64,000 bases of DNA from Dactylosporangium siamense. Its GTDB lineage: Bacteria; Actinomycetota; Actinomycetes; Mycobacteriales; Micromonosporaceae. The notes beneath the pieces are model-generated. The model did no database searches. It worked only from the letters and a program-made list of their open reading frames with translations, and had not been told where the DNA came from. Below are positions 40,769 to 49,608 of the stretch, piece by piece. Within the stretch, counting starts at the first letter, position 1, and the number at the start of each line of letters is the position of its first letter. The stretch spans positions 62,001-126,000 of the forward strand of contig NZ_BONQ01000017.1 in assembly GCF_016862795.1 (NCBI RefSeq). Direction: 5' to 3'. A program made the translations under genes and the position numbers.

Positions 40769-42094
40769 TCACCTGCGTTGGCGGCCGAACCACAGGGTGC
40801 GGGCGACGACGCCCGGGGTGAACAGCGCCGGCGGTGCCTGCGTCATGTTCGCCACCCGCAGAAACGCTCCGGCGACCGCGGCGTCGAAGCCCGACGCGGT
40901 CTGGATCTTCGCGACGTACGCGTTGAGGAGGCGCGTCTTGCCGGTCCGCACGCCCTCGACCTCGGGATGCGCGAGGTCGGCGCCGACGGCGATGTCCCAC
41001 GGCACGTCGACGACCTTCGCCGCGCGGGTGTAGAAGCGTCGCGGCAGCCCGGCGCGGCCGCCGGACCGCAGTGCGTCGCGGAGCTGGAGCGCCTCCACCG
41101 CGGCGACCGTCATGCCCTGACCGTATGAGGGGTTGAAGGCGCAGATGGCGTCGCCGATCGCGACAAGCCCGTCCGGGAGCCGCCGGATCCGTTCGTACCG
41201 CCGGCGCACACTCGGAGGGAGCCGCACCCTCGCCGGCGGCCCGAGCGGTTCCGCGGTGCTGATCAGCTGGTGGAACCTCGGGTCGGGCAGCTTCGCGGCG
41301 AACTCGAGCATCGCGCCGGCCGTCGGCTCCTGCCCCGTGCCGATCCCGATCAGCGTCGTCATCCACCGGTCGCCGTCGACCCCGATCGCGACCGCGCCGA
41401 ACGGCCGGCCGGCGTTGGCGGCGTTGAGGATGGCGGTGAAGTCCTGCGCGCCCGGGACCCGGCGGTAGTCGCGGGACACGTACACGGTGCGCGGGTCGAC
41501 GCGTTCCTCGGCGGGCCGCTCGAACCCGAGCTCGGCGAGCCAGGTCGGCCCGCGGTTGCCGCGTCCGGTCGCGTCGACGACGAGGTCCGCGGCGACGTCG
41601 CGACCGGTGGCACCGCCGACCGGCAGCACCTTCGCGCCGGTGACCCGGGTCCCGTCGAACAGCAGCCCGGTCGCCTCGTGCCCGTCGAGCACGGTGACGC
41701 CCGGCAGCGCCATGACCCGGCGGCGGACCCCGGCCTCGATCAGCGGCCGGCTCACGCACAGCCCGGCGAGCCCCGACGCGACCCGGGGCATCGCCCGGTC
41801 GCCGGTGACCCAGACGCAGTCGCGCATGATGTCGATGGGGATCGCGCCCTCGGCGGTGAGCTCGGCGACGATGCCTGGGAAGAGCCCCTCCAGGACCTGC
41901 CGCCCGCGGGCGAGGAACCCGTGGGCGTATTCGTCCTGCGGCACCCCTTTGCGGTTGGCCGCACCGGCGGGCAGGGTGTCCCGGTCGAACACGGTGACGG
42001 TCGCGAACGATTCGCTCAGGACACGCGCGGCGAGCAGCCCGGCCACACTGGCGCCGAGCACGACGGCATGACCGGATCGGTCCTTGGGCGGCAA
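40769..42094 (-). CDS. FAD-dependent oxidoreductase, paralogue 1
   Basis: A 441-aa flavoprotein. GHAVVLGASVAGLLAARVL is the dinucleotide-binding motif; VVDATGRGNRGPTWL and DGLVAIGDAICAFNPSYGQG (GD motif, about residue 317) place it among the UbiH/PhzS-like aromatic hydroxylases and geranylgeranyl-reductase relatives. The start is TTG 42094, with GGAGG about 6-8 bases upstream, an arrangement shared with paralogue 2. The substrate is unknown; members often modify natural products or lipids. Confidence 0.85.
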   Translation of the reverse strand: MPPKDRSGHAVVLGASVAGLLAARVLSESFATVTVFDRDTLPAGAANRKGVPQDEYAHGFLARGRQVLEGLFPGIVAELTAEGAIPIDIMRDCVWVTGDRAMPRVASGLAGLCVSRPLIEAGVRRRVMALPGVTVLDGHEATGLLFDGTRVTGAKVLPVGGATGRDVAADLVVDATGRGNRGPTWLAELGFERPAEERVDPRTVYVSRDYRRVPGAQDFTAILNAANAGRPFGAVAIGVDGDRWMTTLIGIGTGQEPTAGAMLEFAAKLPDPRFHQLISTAEPLGPPARVRLPPSVRRRYERIRRLPDGLVAIGDAICAFNPSYGQGMTVAAVEALQLRDALRSGGRAGLPRRFYTRAAKVVDVPWDIAVGADLAHPEVEGVRTGKTRLLNAYVAKIQTASGFDAAVAGAFLRVANMTQAPPALFTPGVVARTLWFGRQRR

Positions 42095-42128
42095 ACGGAT
42101 CCTCCGGGGCGTGGTTGGGCGTGTGCGA

Positions 42129-42134
42129 ACCGTA
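42129..42134 (-). promoter_or_regulatory. Probable -10 box of FAD paralogue 1
   Basis: TACGGT (minus strand) sits within GTTACGGTTCGCACAC, closely matched upstream of paralogue 2 (TACGGT at 44320-44325 in GCTACGGTTTGCGCAC), about 35 bp before each TTG start. Conservation of this block suggests a shared promoter. Confidence 0.45.
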
Positions 42135-42190
42135 ACCGAGCCCGCCGCCGGCCGCCATCGGCAACGGGACGGACCTGCGCGGCCGCCTGG

Positions 42191-42856
42191 TCAGTCCCGC
42201 GTGACCTGACGCAGGTAGGACGCGAGGACCCCGTCGGCCGGCAGGCCACCGACGGGCGTCACCGGGCTGTGGAACCGATGCTGTTCCCACACCACGCAGC
42301 CGTGCCTGTGCACGTCGCCGACGCCGAGCACGTCCCCGCCCGCGGCGCGCAGCTGCAGCTTCAGGTCGGGGCCGCAGCGGCACACGTCACCGCCGAAGAC
42401 GCCGGTGCTGGACTCGCGGCGCAGGGCGGCGAGTGCCGCCGGGTCGGTGACGACGCCGAGGAGGGTCACGACCGGCGGGGGCACAGGCCTCGGAGCATTG
42501 CCCGGCCGGAACCGGACGCCGCGCTCCTCCACGACGTGGACGGCGGCGGTTGCCGCCCACGCGGCATCCAGCCAGGCGGTGATCGCCGCGAGCCGCTCCG
42601 GGGTGAGGACGGTCCCGCACAGATATGCGCCGTCGGGCATCCCCGGCTCGGCTGCCCGGAACACGCGGGTCCGGGCACCGGCGGCGGTCGCCGCGACCCG
42701 CAGCACCTCACGTCCCGGCACAGGGCGGCTGCGCCGGGTCCGGTCCTGGTCCAGCCATGCCCTGGCGTCGGCGACGCCCACCGCGCCCAGATGCACCTCG
42801 GCACCGAGCGCGGCGAGCGCCTCGGCTGGGTCGCCGTCGAACCAGGTCTCCTCCAC
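42191..42856 (-). CDS. Unknown protein between two FAD-oxidoreductase paralogues
   Basis: A 221-aa protein that I do not recognise. It starts GTG 42856 with GAGG upstream. Two similar halves may be present: LRVAATAAGARTRVFRAAEPG..GAYLCGTVLTPERLAAITAWL in the first, and LLGVVTDPAALAALRRES, then CRCGPDLKLQLRAAGGDVLG in the second. Three cysteines and several histidines near the C-terminus (VCRCGP, DVHRHGCVVWEQHRFH) could bind metal. No signal peptide. It is transcribed with the flanking flavoprotein genes. Confidence 0.65.
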   Translation of the reverse strand: MEETWFDGDPAEALAALGAEVHLGAVGVADARAWLDQDRTRRSRPVPGREVLRVAATAAGARTRVFRAAEPGMPDGAYLCGTVLTPERLAAITAWLDAAWAATAAVHVVEERGVRFRPGNAPRPVPPPVVTLLGVVTDPAALAALRRESSTGVFGGDVCRCGPDLKLQLRAAGGDVLGVGDVHRHGCVVWEQHRFHSPVTPVGGLPADGVLASYLRQVTRD

Positions 42857-42915
42857 GCGGTGATCCTCGCAGATCGCCACGGGAGCCGTGAGGTGCGCGG
42901 ATCCGGATCGCGGAG

Positions 42916-44283
42916 TTAGACCGGCACGCGGTCCGGAGTGCGCACCGCGGGTGCCGGGGAGGACGGGGTCCGGGAGTGCCACAGCACCCTGGCGACCACG
43001 GACGGGGCGAACAGGCTCGGCGGCGCCTTCATCAGGTTCGCCACCTCCAGGAAGCGACGCCCGACCGCCGCGCTGCGTGACGACGCGACCTGGATCTTCG
43101 CCACGTACGCGTTGAGGAAGCGGGTCTTGCCGGTCCGCTCGCCCTGGATCTCCGGGTTGGCCAGGTCCGCGCCGACCGCGATGTCCCACGGCACGTCGAC
43201 GACCTTCGCCGCCTTCGCGTAGAACCGGCGGGGGAGCCCGGCGCGGCCGGCCCGCAGCGCGTCACGCAGCTCCATCGCCTCCGCCGCCGCGACCGTCATG
43301 CCCTGGCCGTAGGCGGGGTTGAAGCTGCAGATCGCGTCGCCGATCGAGACCAGACCGTCCGGCAGCCGGGTCATCCGCTCGTACCGGCGCCGCACGCTCG
43401 CCGGCAGCCGCATCCGCATCGGCGGGCCCAGCGGCTCGGCGGTGCTCAGCAGCTCGTGCAGCCGCGGGTCGGGCAGGTTCGCGGTGAAGCCGGCGTAGGC
43501 GTCCGGGTCGCTCGGCGGGGCCTGGCCCGACCCGACGCCGAGGAGGGTCACCATCCAGCGGTCGCCCTCGGCGGCGATGGCGACCGCACCGAACGGGCGG
43601 GCAGGGTTCGGCGAGGTGATGATCGCGGCGAAGTCCTCCCGGCCCGGCACCCGCCGGTAGTCGCGGGACACGTAGACGGTCAGCGGGTCGACGCGTTCCT
43701 CGGCGGGCCGTTCGAACCCGATCGCGGCGAGCCACGTCGGGCCCCGGTTGCCGCGCCCGGTCGCGTCGACGACGAGGTCCGCCGCGACGTCGTGCACCGT
43801 GCCGCCGGCCGGCAGCACCTGCGCGCCGGTGACCCGGACGCCGTCGAACAACAGGCCGGTCGCCTCGTGCCCGTCGAGCACGACGACGTTGGGCAGGGCG
43901 AGGACCCGCCGGCGGACCCCGGCCTCGATGGCCGGCCGGCTCACGCACAGGCCGGCCAGCCCGGACGCGACCCGCGGCATCGGTGCGTCGCCCTGGATCC
44001 AGACGCAGTCGCGCATGATGTCGACGGGGATCCCGCCCTGCGCGGTCAGCTCCGCGACCAGGCCGGGGAAGAGCTCCTCGAGCACCTGCCGCCCCCGGGC
44101 GAGCAGCCCGTGGGAGTGCTCGCCCTGCGGCACGCCCTTGCGGTTGGCGGCGCCGGCGGGCAGGGTGTCGCGGTCGAAGATGGTGACGTTCGCAAATGAC
44201 TCGCTCAGGACACGCGCGGCGAGCAGCCCGGCCATACTGGCACCGAGCACGACGGCATGGCCGGATTTTTCCTCGGGTGACAA
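42916..44283 (-). CDS. FAD-dependent oxidoreductase, paralogue 2
   Basis: A 455-aa flavoprotein, roughly 75% identical by eye to the protein at 40769-42094 (same GHAVVLGAS, RKGVPQ(D/G)E, CVSRP, GRGNRGPTWLA and GDAIC segments). The start is TTG 44283 behind GGAGG, giving the same N-terminus as its paralogue; a longer frame reaching 44484 lies upstream of the promoter block. The duplication with an intervening gene suggests a recent segmental copy. Confidence 0.85.
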   Translation of the reverse strand: MSPEEKSGHAVVLGASMAGLLAARVLSESFANVTIFDRDTLPAGAANRKGVPQGEHSHGLLARGRQVLEELFPGLVAELTAQGGIPVDIMRDCVWIQGDAPMPRVASGLAGLCVSRPAIEAGVRRRVLALPNVVVLDGHEATGLLFDGVRVTGAQVLPAGGTVHDVAADLVVDATGRGNRGPTWLAAIGFERPAEERVDPLTVYVSRDYRRVPGREDFAAIITSPNPARPFGAVAIAAEGDRWMVTLLGVGSGQAPPSDPDAYAGFTANLPDPRLHELLSTAEPLGPPMRMRLPASVRRRYERMTRLPDGLVSIGDAICSFNPAYGQGMTVAAAEAMELRDALRAGRAGLPRRFYAKAAKVVDVPWDIAVGADLANPEIQGERTGKTRFLNAYVAKIQVASSRSAAVGRRFLEVANLMKAPPSLFAPSVVARVLWHSRTPSSPAPAVRTPDRVPV

Positions 44284-44319
44284 GGGAATCCTCCGTTTAG
44301 GGTGGCTTGCTGTGCGCAA

Positions 44320-44325
44320 ACCGTA
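44320..44325 (-). promoter_or_regulatory. Probable -10 box of FAD paralogue 2
   Basis: TACGGT on the minus strand within GCTACGGTTTGCGCAC, conserved with the block upstream of paralogue 1. Confidence 0.45.
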
Positions 44326-44453
44326 GCCACCGGGCGATTTCCGTGCCGTCTCCAACGAGACTGTCAGCTCGCCGACCGAGCTGTATCTGGATCGCCGGAA
44401 ACCGTCCGAACAGGGGAGATCCGGACCCCGGGCGGGGTCATTACCGTGTTCCG

Positions 44454-45011
44454 ATGTCCTCGACAGTCGCCGACCCGACCACAACCCGGTCCTGGCGCGT
44501 GCGGAACAGCGCCTGGCTGCTCATCCCGCTGCTGACGCTCGGCACCTTCAGCGGTGCCGGACTCATCGTCATCGGGATCCGCGCCCGCCGCTGGACCTGG
44601 TGGCTGCCCGGCACCGGCTACGTCGTCGCCCTCTGCGTGATCGGCGCCATCGGCAGCCAGTCCGGCGATGGCGCCGGCGCGGTGTTCCGCCTCTACTTCG
44701 CGGTGTGGGCGGTCGGGATCGCACACTGCGTGGCGATCAACTCCGACTGGCTGCGGTGGCGCGCCGAGCAGGAGCGGTATCAGAACAGTGCGCCGGCCGA
44801 GGCGGTCATCGGCCGGTCGATGGCGCTCTACGTCAACACCGCCGGCCCGCGGGACCTGGCGACACTGCCCGGGTTCGACGCGGCGCGGGTGCGGCGGGTG
44901 CTCGCCGAACGTGATGCCCGGCAGCGCTTCGGCAGCGTCAAGGAGTTCGCCGAGGCCGCCGGGCTGAGCCAGGACGAGCTCCGGCGGTTGCAGTACTGGC
45001 TGACCGTCTGA
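44454..45011 (+). CDS. Membrane protein with C-terminal helix-hairpin-helix domain
   Basis: A 185-aa protein. Three hydrophobic helices lie at about residues 21-44, 48-66 and 77-95. The C-terminal 60 residues read VNTAGPRDLATLPGFDAARV, then ERDARQRFGSVKEFAEAAGLS, the ComEA-type helix-hairpin-helix pattern that binds DNA or protein. ATG 44454 precedes a normal start. A membrane-anchored HhH could act in DNA binding at the membrane, but there are no competence genes nearby. It is divergent from the flavoprotein gene. Confidence 0.75.
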   Translation: MSSTVADPTTTRSWRVRNSAWLLIPLLTLGTFSGAGLIVIGIRARRWTWWLPGTGYVVALCVIGAIGSQSGDGAGAVFRLYFAVWAVGIAHCVAINSDWLRWRAEQERYQNSAPAEAVIGRSMALYVNTAGPRDLATLPGFDAARVRRVLAERDARQRFGSVKEFAEAAGLSQDELRRLQYWLTV

Positions 45012-45041
45012 CGGGTGCCGCGGCGAGACACGGCACCCGTC
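45010..45041. terminator. Bidirectional terminator hairpin
   Basis: GACGGGTGCCG (45010-45020) and CGGCACCCGTC (45031-45041) are a perfect 11-bp stem with a 10-nt loop. It begins in the stop codon of the HhH gene and lies between convergent genes. Confidence 0.75.
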
Positions 45042-45050
45042 GGGCCGGGG

Positions 45051-46634
45051 TCAGACCCGCAGCCACACGGACGTGTCAGGGGGCAACCGGCCGTCGTCCA
45101 GGGGGCCGCTCGCGAGGAGCACCTCACCCACCGGCAGCGGCGCCGGGACCGGGGACAGGTTGACGACGCACGCGAAGCCGCCGTCGCGGGTGAAGGCGAG
45201 GACGTCCGCGGGCGCGTCGAGCCACGCCATCGGGCCGTCGCCGAGGCCGGGTTCGGCGTGGCGCAGGGCGAGGGCCCGGCGATACAGGTTGAGCATCGAG
45301 GACGGGTCGGCGGACTCCGCCTCGACCGTCCACTGTGCCCAGTCGGCCGGCTGGGGGAGCCAGCCGTCGCCGCCGAAGCCGTAGGGCGGTGCCGTCCCGG
45401 ACCAGGGCAGCGGCACCCGGCAGCCGTCGCGGCCCGGGTCGGCGCCGCCGGTGCGGGCGAAGAACGGGTCCTGCCGCGCCGCCGGTGGCAGGTCCTCGAC
45501 CTCGGGCAGGCCGAGCTCCTCGCCCTGATACACGTAGACCGAGCCGGGCAGCGCCATGGTGAGCAGCGCGGCGGCGCGGGCCCGGCGGGTGCCGAGGGCC
45601 AGGTCGGTCGGGGTGAGGTGCCGGGTCTGGCGCAGGTCGTGTTCGAAGCCGGTCTCGGCCCGGCCGTAGCGGGTGACGTGCCGGGTCACGTCGTGGTTGG
45701 ACAGCACCCAGGTGGCGGGCGCGCCGACCGCGGCGTGCGCGTCGAGGGTCTCGTCGACGCAACGGCGCAGCGCCTTGGCGTCCCAGGGGCAGCCGAGGAA
45801 GTCGAAGTTGAACGCGGCGTGCAGCTCGTCGGGGCGCAGGTACAGGGCGAAGCGTTGCTGGTCGGCGAGCCAGACCTCGCCGATGAGGGCGCGTTCGCCG
45901 GGGTAGCTGTCGGCGACCCGGCGCCAGCCCCGGTAGACGTCGTGGATCTCGTCGCGGTCGTTCCACGGGTGCGGGTCCGGCGGCGACGCCGGGTCGAAGT
46001 CGGGCAGCGCCGGGTCCTTGACGACCATCGCGGCGGAGTCGATGCGGATGCCGTCGACGCCCCGGTCGAACCAGAACCGCAGGACGTCCTCGAACTCCTC
46101 CCGGACGACCGGGTTGTCCCAGTTGAAGTCGGGCTGGCCGGCGTCGAACATGTGCAGGTACCACTGCCCGTCGGCGACCCGCGTCCAGGCCGGGCCGCCG
46201 AAGATGGACCCCCAGTCGTTCGGGGGAAGGTCCCCCCTGCCGTCCCGGAACCAGAACCGGTCCCGGTACGAATGATCGACGAGGGCCCGCTGGAACCAGG
46301 CGTGCGCGACCGACGTGTGGTTCGGCACGATGTCGATGATGATCCGGATGTCGAGGGCGTGCGCCTCGGCGATCAGCGCCGTGGCCTCGTCGAGGGTGCC
46401 GAACGACGGGTCGATGTCGCGGTAGTCGGCGACGTCGTAGCCGGCGTCCGCCATCGGCGACGGGAACCACGGGCTGAACCAGATCGCGTCGACCCCCAGG
46501 TCCCGCAGATACCCGAGGCGGGCCCGGACCCCGGCCAGGTCACCCACGCCGTCGCCGTTGTGGTCGGCGAAGGACCGGGGGTAGATCTGGTAGATGGCCG
46601 CGTCGCGCCACCATCGGGTATCTGCTGTGGACAC
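45051..46634 (-). CDS. GH13 alpha-glucosidase (oligo-1,6-glucosidase type)
   Basis: A 527-aa cytoplasmic enzyme with no signal peptide. The GH13 set is complete: DIVPNHTS (about 101-108), nucleophile D199 in GIRIDSA, acid/base E253 in IGEVW, and D315 in LSNHD. The GH13 subfamily resembling oligo-1,6-glucosidase/alpha-glucosidase fits best. It would hydrolyse short alpha-glucans brought in by the linked ABC transporter. The start is GTG 46634. It is the last gene of the leftward glucan locus, 30 bp after the GH87-type gene. Confidence 0.9.
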   Translation of the reverse strand: MSTADTRWWRDAAIYQIYPRSFADHNGDGVGDLAGVRARLGYLRDLGVDAIWFSPWFPSPMADAGYDVADYRDIDPSFGTLDEATALIAEAHALDIRIIIDIVPNHTSVAHAWFQRALVDHSYRDRFWFRDGRGDLPPNDWGSIFGGPAWTRVADGQWYLHMFDAGQPDFNWDNPVVREEFEDVLRFWFDRGVDGIRIDSAAMVVKDPALPDFDPASPPDPHPWNDRDEIHDVYRGWRRVADSYPGERALIGEVWLADQQRFALYLRPDELHAAFNFDFLGCPWDAKALRRCVDETLDAHAAVGAPATWVLSNHDVTRHVTRYGRAETGFEHDLRQTRHLTPTDLALGTRRARAAALLTMALPGSVYVYQGEELGLPEVEDLPPAARQDPFFARTGGADPGRDGCRVPLPWSGTAPPYGFGGDGWLPQPADWAQWTVEAESADPSSMLNLYRRALALRHAEPGLGDGPMAWLDAPADVLAFTRDGGFACVVNLSPVPAPLPVGEVLLASGPLDDGRLPPDTSVWLRV

Positions 46635-46664
46635 TGGAGGTCCCCGCTTTCTGCTAGGAGATTC

Positions 46665-49571
46665 TTAGAAGCCGCTGTTGCCCGGGCCACGCACGAGCGT
46701 GTATCCGGTGTTGTTGAGCAGGCCGCCGGACGCGGCGCCGGAGACGGTGACGGAGTTGAAGGTGGACGAGCCCGCCGCCGAGATCTCGATGCCGTAGGTG
46801 CCGGCACCCGCGATCCGCACGTGGTCGAACGTGACGCCGGAGATCGTGCGCTGCCACGTCATCAGCAAGCCCTGGTACGAGCTGTCGAGGACGTCGACGT
46901 CCCGCACGATGAAGGTGCCGGTGATGTCGCGGGCCTCGGCGTAGAACCACAGGCCGCCGATGGACGAGCCCCAGTTGCGTTCGTAGCCGCCGGTGCGGGT
47001 CAGCGTGTTGCGCTGCACGCTCGTGGTGCCGGCGAACGGCTGCGCGCCGTGCCAGGTGCTGATCGCGATGCCGGCGGACGCGTACACCGTGTCGGAGAAC
47101 AGGTTGTCCTCGATCCGGTTACCGTTGCCGCCGTAGATGGCCGCCGTGTTGGCGAGCATCGGCAGCTGCGCGGTGTTGAACGTGAACGCGGTGTTCGTCA
47201 CCGGCGCCGAGTTCGACCACATGGCGAGGGCGTCGTCGCCGGTGTTGCGCAGGACGCTCTGGTCGACGCGGGTGTTGCGCAGGTCGCCGTTGAGGTTGAC
47301 GCCGTCGGCGAACGTGTCCCGGATGCGGACCCCGGCGACGTACAGGCCGTCGGTGCCGCTGGACGCCCACAGCCCGACCTTGGTGTGCTCGACCCACAGG
47401 TTGTGCAGCAGCGACCCGGTGCCGAAGTTGCCTTCGAGGGCCGCGTCGAAGTTGGCGTCGTCGCGGTACCGCACGTCGCCGGCGATCGTGAAGTCGGCCA
47501 GCTGCACGCGCGGGCCGGTGGCGAAGAAGCCGCCCTTGCCGTTCGCGCCGCGGACCGTCGTGTGCCACATGCCGGCGCCGCGGACGGTGACGTTGTCGAC
47601 GTTGATCCGGGACGTGATGTCCCAGGTGCCGGCCGGCAGCCACAGCGTGCGCCCCTGCGACTTCGCCGCGGCGACCGCCGAGTTGAACGCGCCGGTGTCG
47701 TCGCCGGAGCCGGAGACCGCACCGTAGTCCACGATGGACAGCGAGTTCGCGGGTGCGGTCAGCGCCGCCGCGACGACCTCGGTGTCGACGAGGTCGACGG
47801 TGATCGGGGTGCCTCCGTCGTTCTGCAGCTTCAGCACCGTGCCGGCCGGGTAGCTGGGCAGCGTGGTGCGGAACTCGTCGAAGAACCGGTGCGGCTCCCC
47901 ACCGGCGGGGTTGTTGTTGTACGGGTAGGCGCCGTACACCCAGCTGTAGGTGGAGCTGACCGGCAGGTCCTTCACCTTCGCGCCGCCGGCGTAGACGGCG
48001 AGGTTGGCGCTGGTGCCGGTGCCGGCCGCGTTGTCGGGCACGGACGCCCGCACGACCAGGGAGTTGGTGGGCTTCGACAGGGTGAACTGGACGTACTTGC
48101 CGGCGTTGTCGAGACGCACCGCGCGGCGGCCGGACGCCTCGGCGGCGACGCTCAGGTAGGCCCGGTCGGGGCCGATGGTGACGCCGTTGGTGCTGCCGCT
48201 CTCCGCCTCGTACTCGGTGTAGGGCACCGTCGCGCCGCGCGCGGCGAGCGCCGTGGCGCCGGCGACCGCGACGTTGTCGAGGGCGACGTTGCCACTGTCG
48301 CCGCTGTCGTACTGGTAGCCGATCAGGTTGAGCCCGGCCCGCAGCGGCAGCGTCTGCGCCACGGTGAGCCAGCCGCCGCCGGCGGGCAGTGCCAGCTGTC
48401 CGACCTTGACCCCGTTGGCGTAGGTCGACAGGGTCTTCGAGCTGCCGGTGCTGTTGGTGTACCGCAGTGTGGTGGCCGCGTTGCCGGCGGCGCCGACGTT
48501 GACGGTGCGGATCGCGCGGGCCCCGACGGCCGTGAAGCCGGTCGCGTAGCCGGTGCCGGTGTAGCCGCCGATCGAGGTGGCCGTGACGGTGCCGCCGGAC
48601 AGGAACGCGGTCTCCAGCTCCGCCCCGCCTGAAGGCGGCGGGGTGGACGTCGACGGGGTCGGCGACGTCGCCACCGACGCCGCGACGAGGTTGTCGAGGT
48701 TGACGTTGCCGGAGTCGGCGGTGTCGAAGCGGTACGCGACGCTGTTCGTCCCGTTGTTCAGCGACACGGTGTCGACCCGGGTGCCCCACGAGTCCCAGTT
48801 CGCGGTCGCCGGCAGCGACACCTGGGTGACCCGGGAACCGTTGACGTACAAGGACAACGTCATCGCCGACCCCGTGCCGTTGGCGTAGCGCAGGGTCAGC
48901 GACGACGAGCCCGCACCGGAGCGGCTGACGCTGAACGTCGTCGCCGCGTTACCCCGATTGCCGTCGGTGTAGCCACCCACGAAACCGGACCCGGTGAATC
49001 CACTGTGGTCGGTCGCGACGACCGTGCCGCCGCTGAGTGCCGCGGACTCGGCCTCGTAGGTGCCGGCTGGCGGCGCCGGGACGTCCGCGACGACGAGACT
49101 GTCGAGGTTGACGTTGCCGGAGTCGGCGGTGTCGAAGCGGTACGCGACGCTGTTCGTCCCGTTGTTCAGCGACACCGTGTCGACCCGGGTGCCCCACGAG
49201 TCCCAGTTGGCGGTCGCGTTCAGGGTGACCTGGGTGACGCGGGAACCGTTGACGTACAACGACAGGGTCTTGGCGGAACCCGTGCCGTTGGCGTAGCGCA
49301 GCGTCAGCGTGCGGGACGCCGTGCCGGAGACACCGACGCTGAACGTGGTGGCGGCGTTGCCCTTGTTGCCGTCGACGTAGCCGCCGACGAAGCCGGAGCC
49401 GGTGTATCCACTGTGGTCGGTGGCCGTGGCGGCGCCACCGCTCAGTGCGGCCGACTCGGCCTGGTAGGTGGTGGTGGCGGCCTCGGCGCGCAGCGTCGCT
49501 GCCAAGGTGATGGAGGTTGCCGCGACCAGGGTGGCGGCCCCGATCGCGAGCAGGCGGGATCGTCGGAGCAT
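46665..49571 (-). CDS. Secreted GH87-type alpha-1,3-glucanase/mycodextranase with CBM35-like repeats
   Basis: A 968-aa secreted protein. A signal peptide ends near AEA-A (about residue 31). Three CBM35-like modules follow (about 33-165, 170-300, 315-440), each starting YxAESAxLSGG or a variant and ending DSGNVNLD-like; the first two are almost identical. A fourth carbohydrate-binding-like segment (about 448-600) precedes a right-handed beta-helix starting SIVDYGAVSGSGDDTGAFNSA. The strand NTGDDALAMWS (Asp pair at about 778-779) is typical of GH87, enzymes that cut alpha-1,3-glucan or nigeran. The product would feed the neighbouring ABC importer and GH13 enzyme. Confidence 0.8.
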   Translation of the reverse strand: MLRRSRLLAIGAATLVAATSITLAATLRAEAATTTYQAESAALSGGAATATDHSGYTGSGFVGGYVDGNKGNAATTFSVGVSGTASRTLTLRYANGTGSAKTLSLYVNGSRVTQVTLNATANWDSWGTRVDTVSLNNGTNSVAYRFDTADSGNVNLDSLVVADVPAPPAGTYEAESAALSGGTVVATDHSGFTGSGFVGGYTDGNRGNAATTFSVSRSGAGSSSLTLRYANGTGSAMTLSLYVNGSRVTQVSLPATANWDSWGTRVDTVSLNNGTNSVAYRFDTADSGNVNLDNLVAASVATSPTPSTSTPPPSGGAELETAFLSGGTVTATSIGGYTGTGYATGFTAVGARAIRTVNVGAAGNAATTLRYTNSTGSSKTLSTYANGVKVGQLALPAGGGWLTVAQTLPLRAGLNLIGYQYDSGDSGNVALDNVAVAGATALAARGATVPYTEYEAESGSTNGVTIGPDRAYLSVAAEASGRRAVRLDNAGKYVQFTLSKPTNSLVVRASVPDNAAGTGTSANLAVYAGGAKVKDLPVSSTYSWVYGAYPYNNNPAGGEPHRFFDEFRTTLPSYPAGTVLKLQNDGGTPITVDLVDTEVVAAALTAPANSLSIVDYGAVSGSGDDTGAFNSAVAAAKSQGRTLWLPAGTWDITSRINVDNVTVRGAGMWHTTVRGANGKGGFFATGPRVQLADFTIAGDVRYRDDANFDAALEGNFGTGSLLHNLWVEHTKVGLWASSGTDGLYVAGVRIRDTFADGVNLNGDLRNTRVDQSVLRNTGDDALAMWSNSAPVTNTAFTFNTAQLPMLANTAAIYGGNGNRIEDNLFSDTVYASAGIAISTWHGAQPFAGTTSVQRNTLTRTGGYERNWGSSIGGLWFYAEARDITGTFIVRDVDVLDSSYQGLLMTWQRTISGVTFDHVRIAGAGTYGIEISAAGSSTFNSVTVSGAASGGLLNNTGYTLVRGPGNSGF
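48692..49208. repeat. Near-identical DNA repeat of CBM modules 1 and 2
   Basis: 48692-48800 and 49100-49208 match over 109 nt with one mismatch, spaced by 408 bp (136 codons). They encode the ends of the first two CBM35-like modules. Such identity at third codon positions points to recent duplication or gene conversion. Confidence 0.85.
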
Positions 49572-49608
49572 CGAACCGATCTCCTTCTGGGGTGAAGATG
49601 GGTGTTGT

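Noticed and set aside
42191-43189. 332-aa version of the gene between the flavoprotein paralogues
   Set aside because: The upstream extension is antisense-like reading of paralogue 2; GTG 42856 has a ribosome site and a balanced product.
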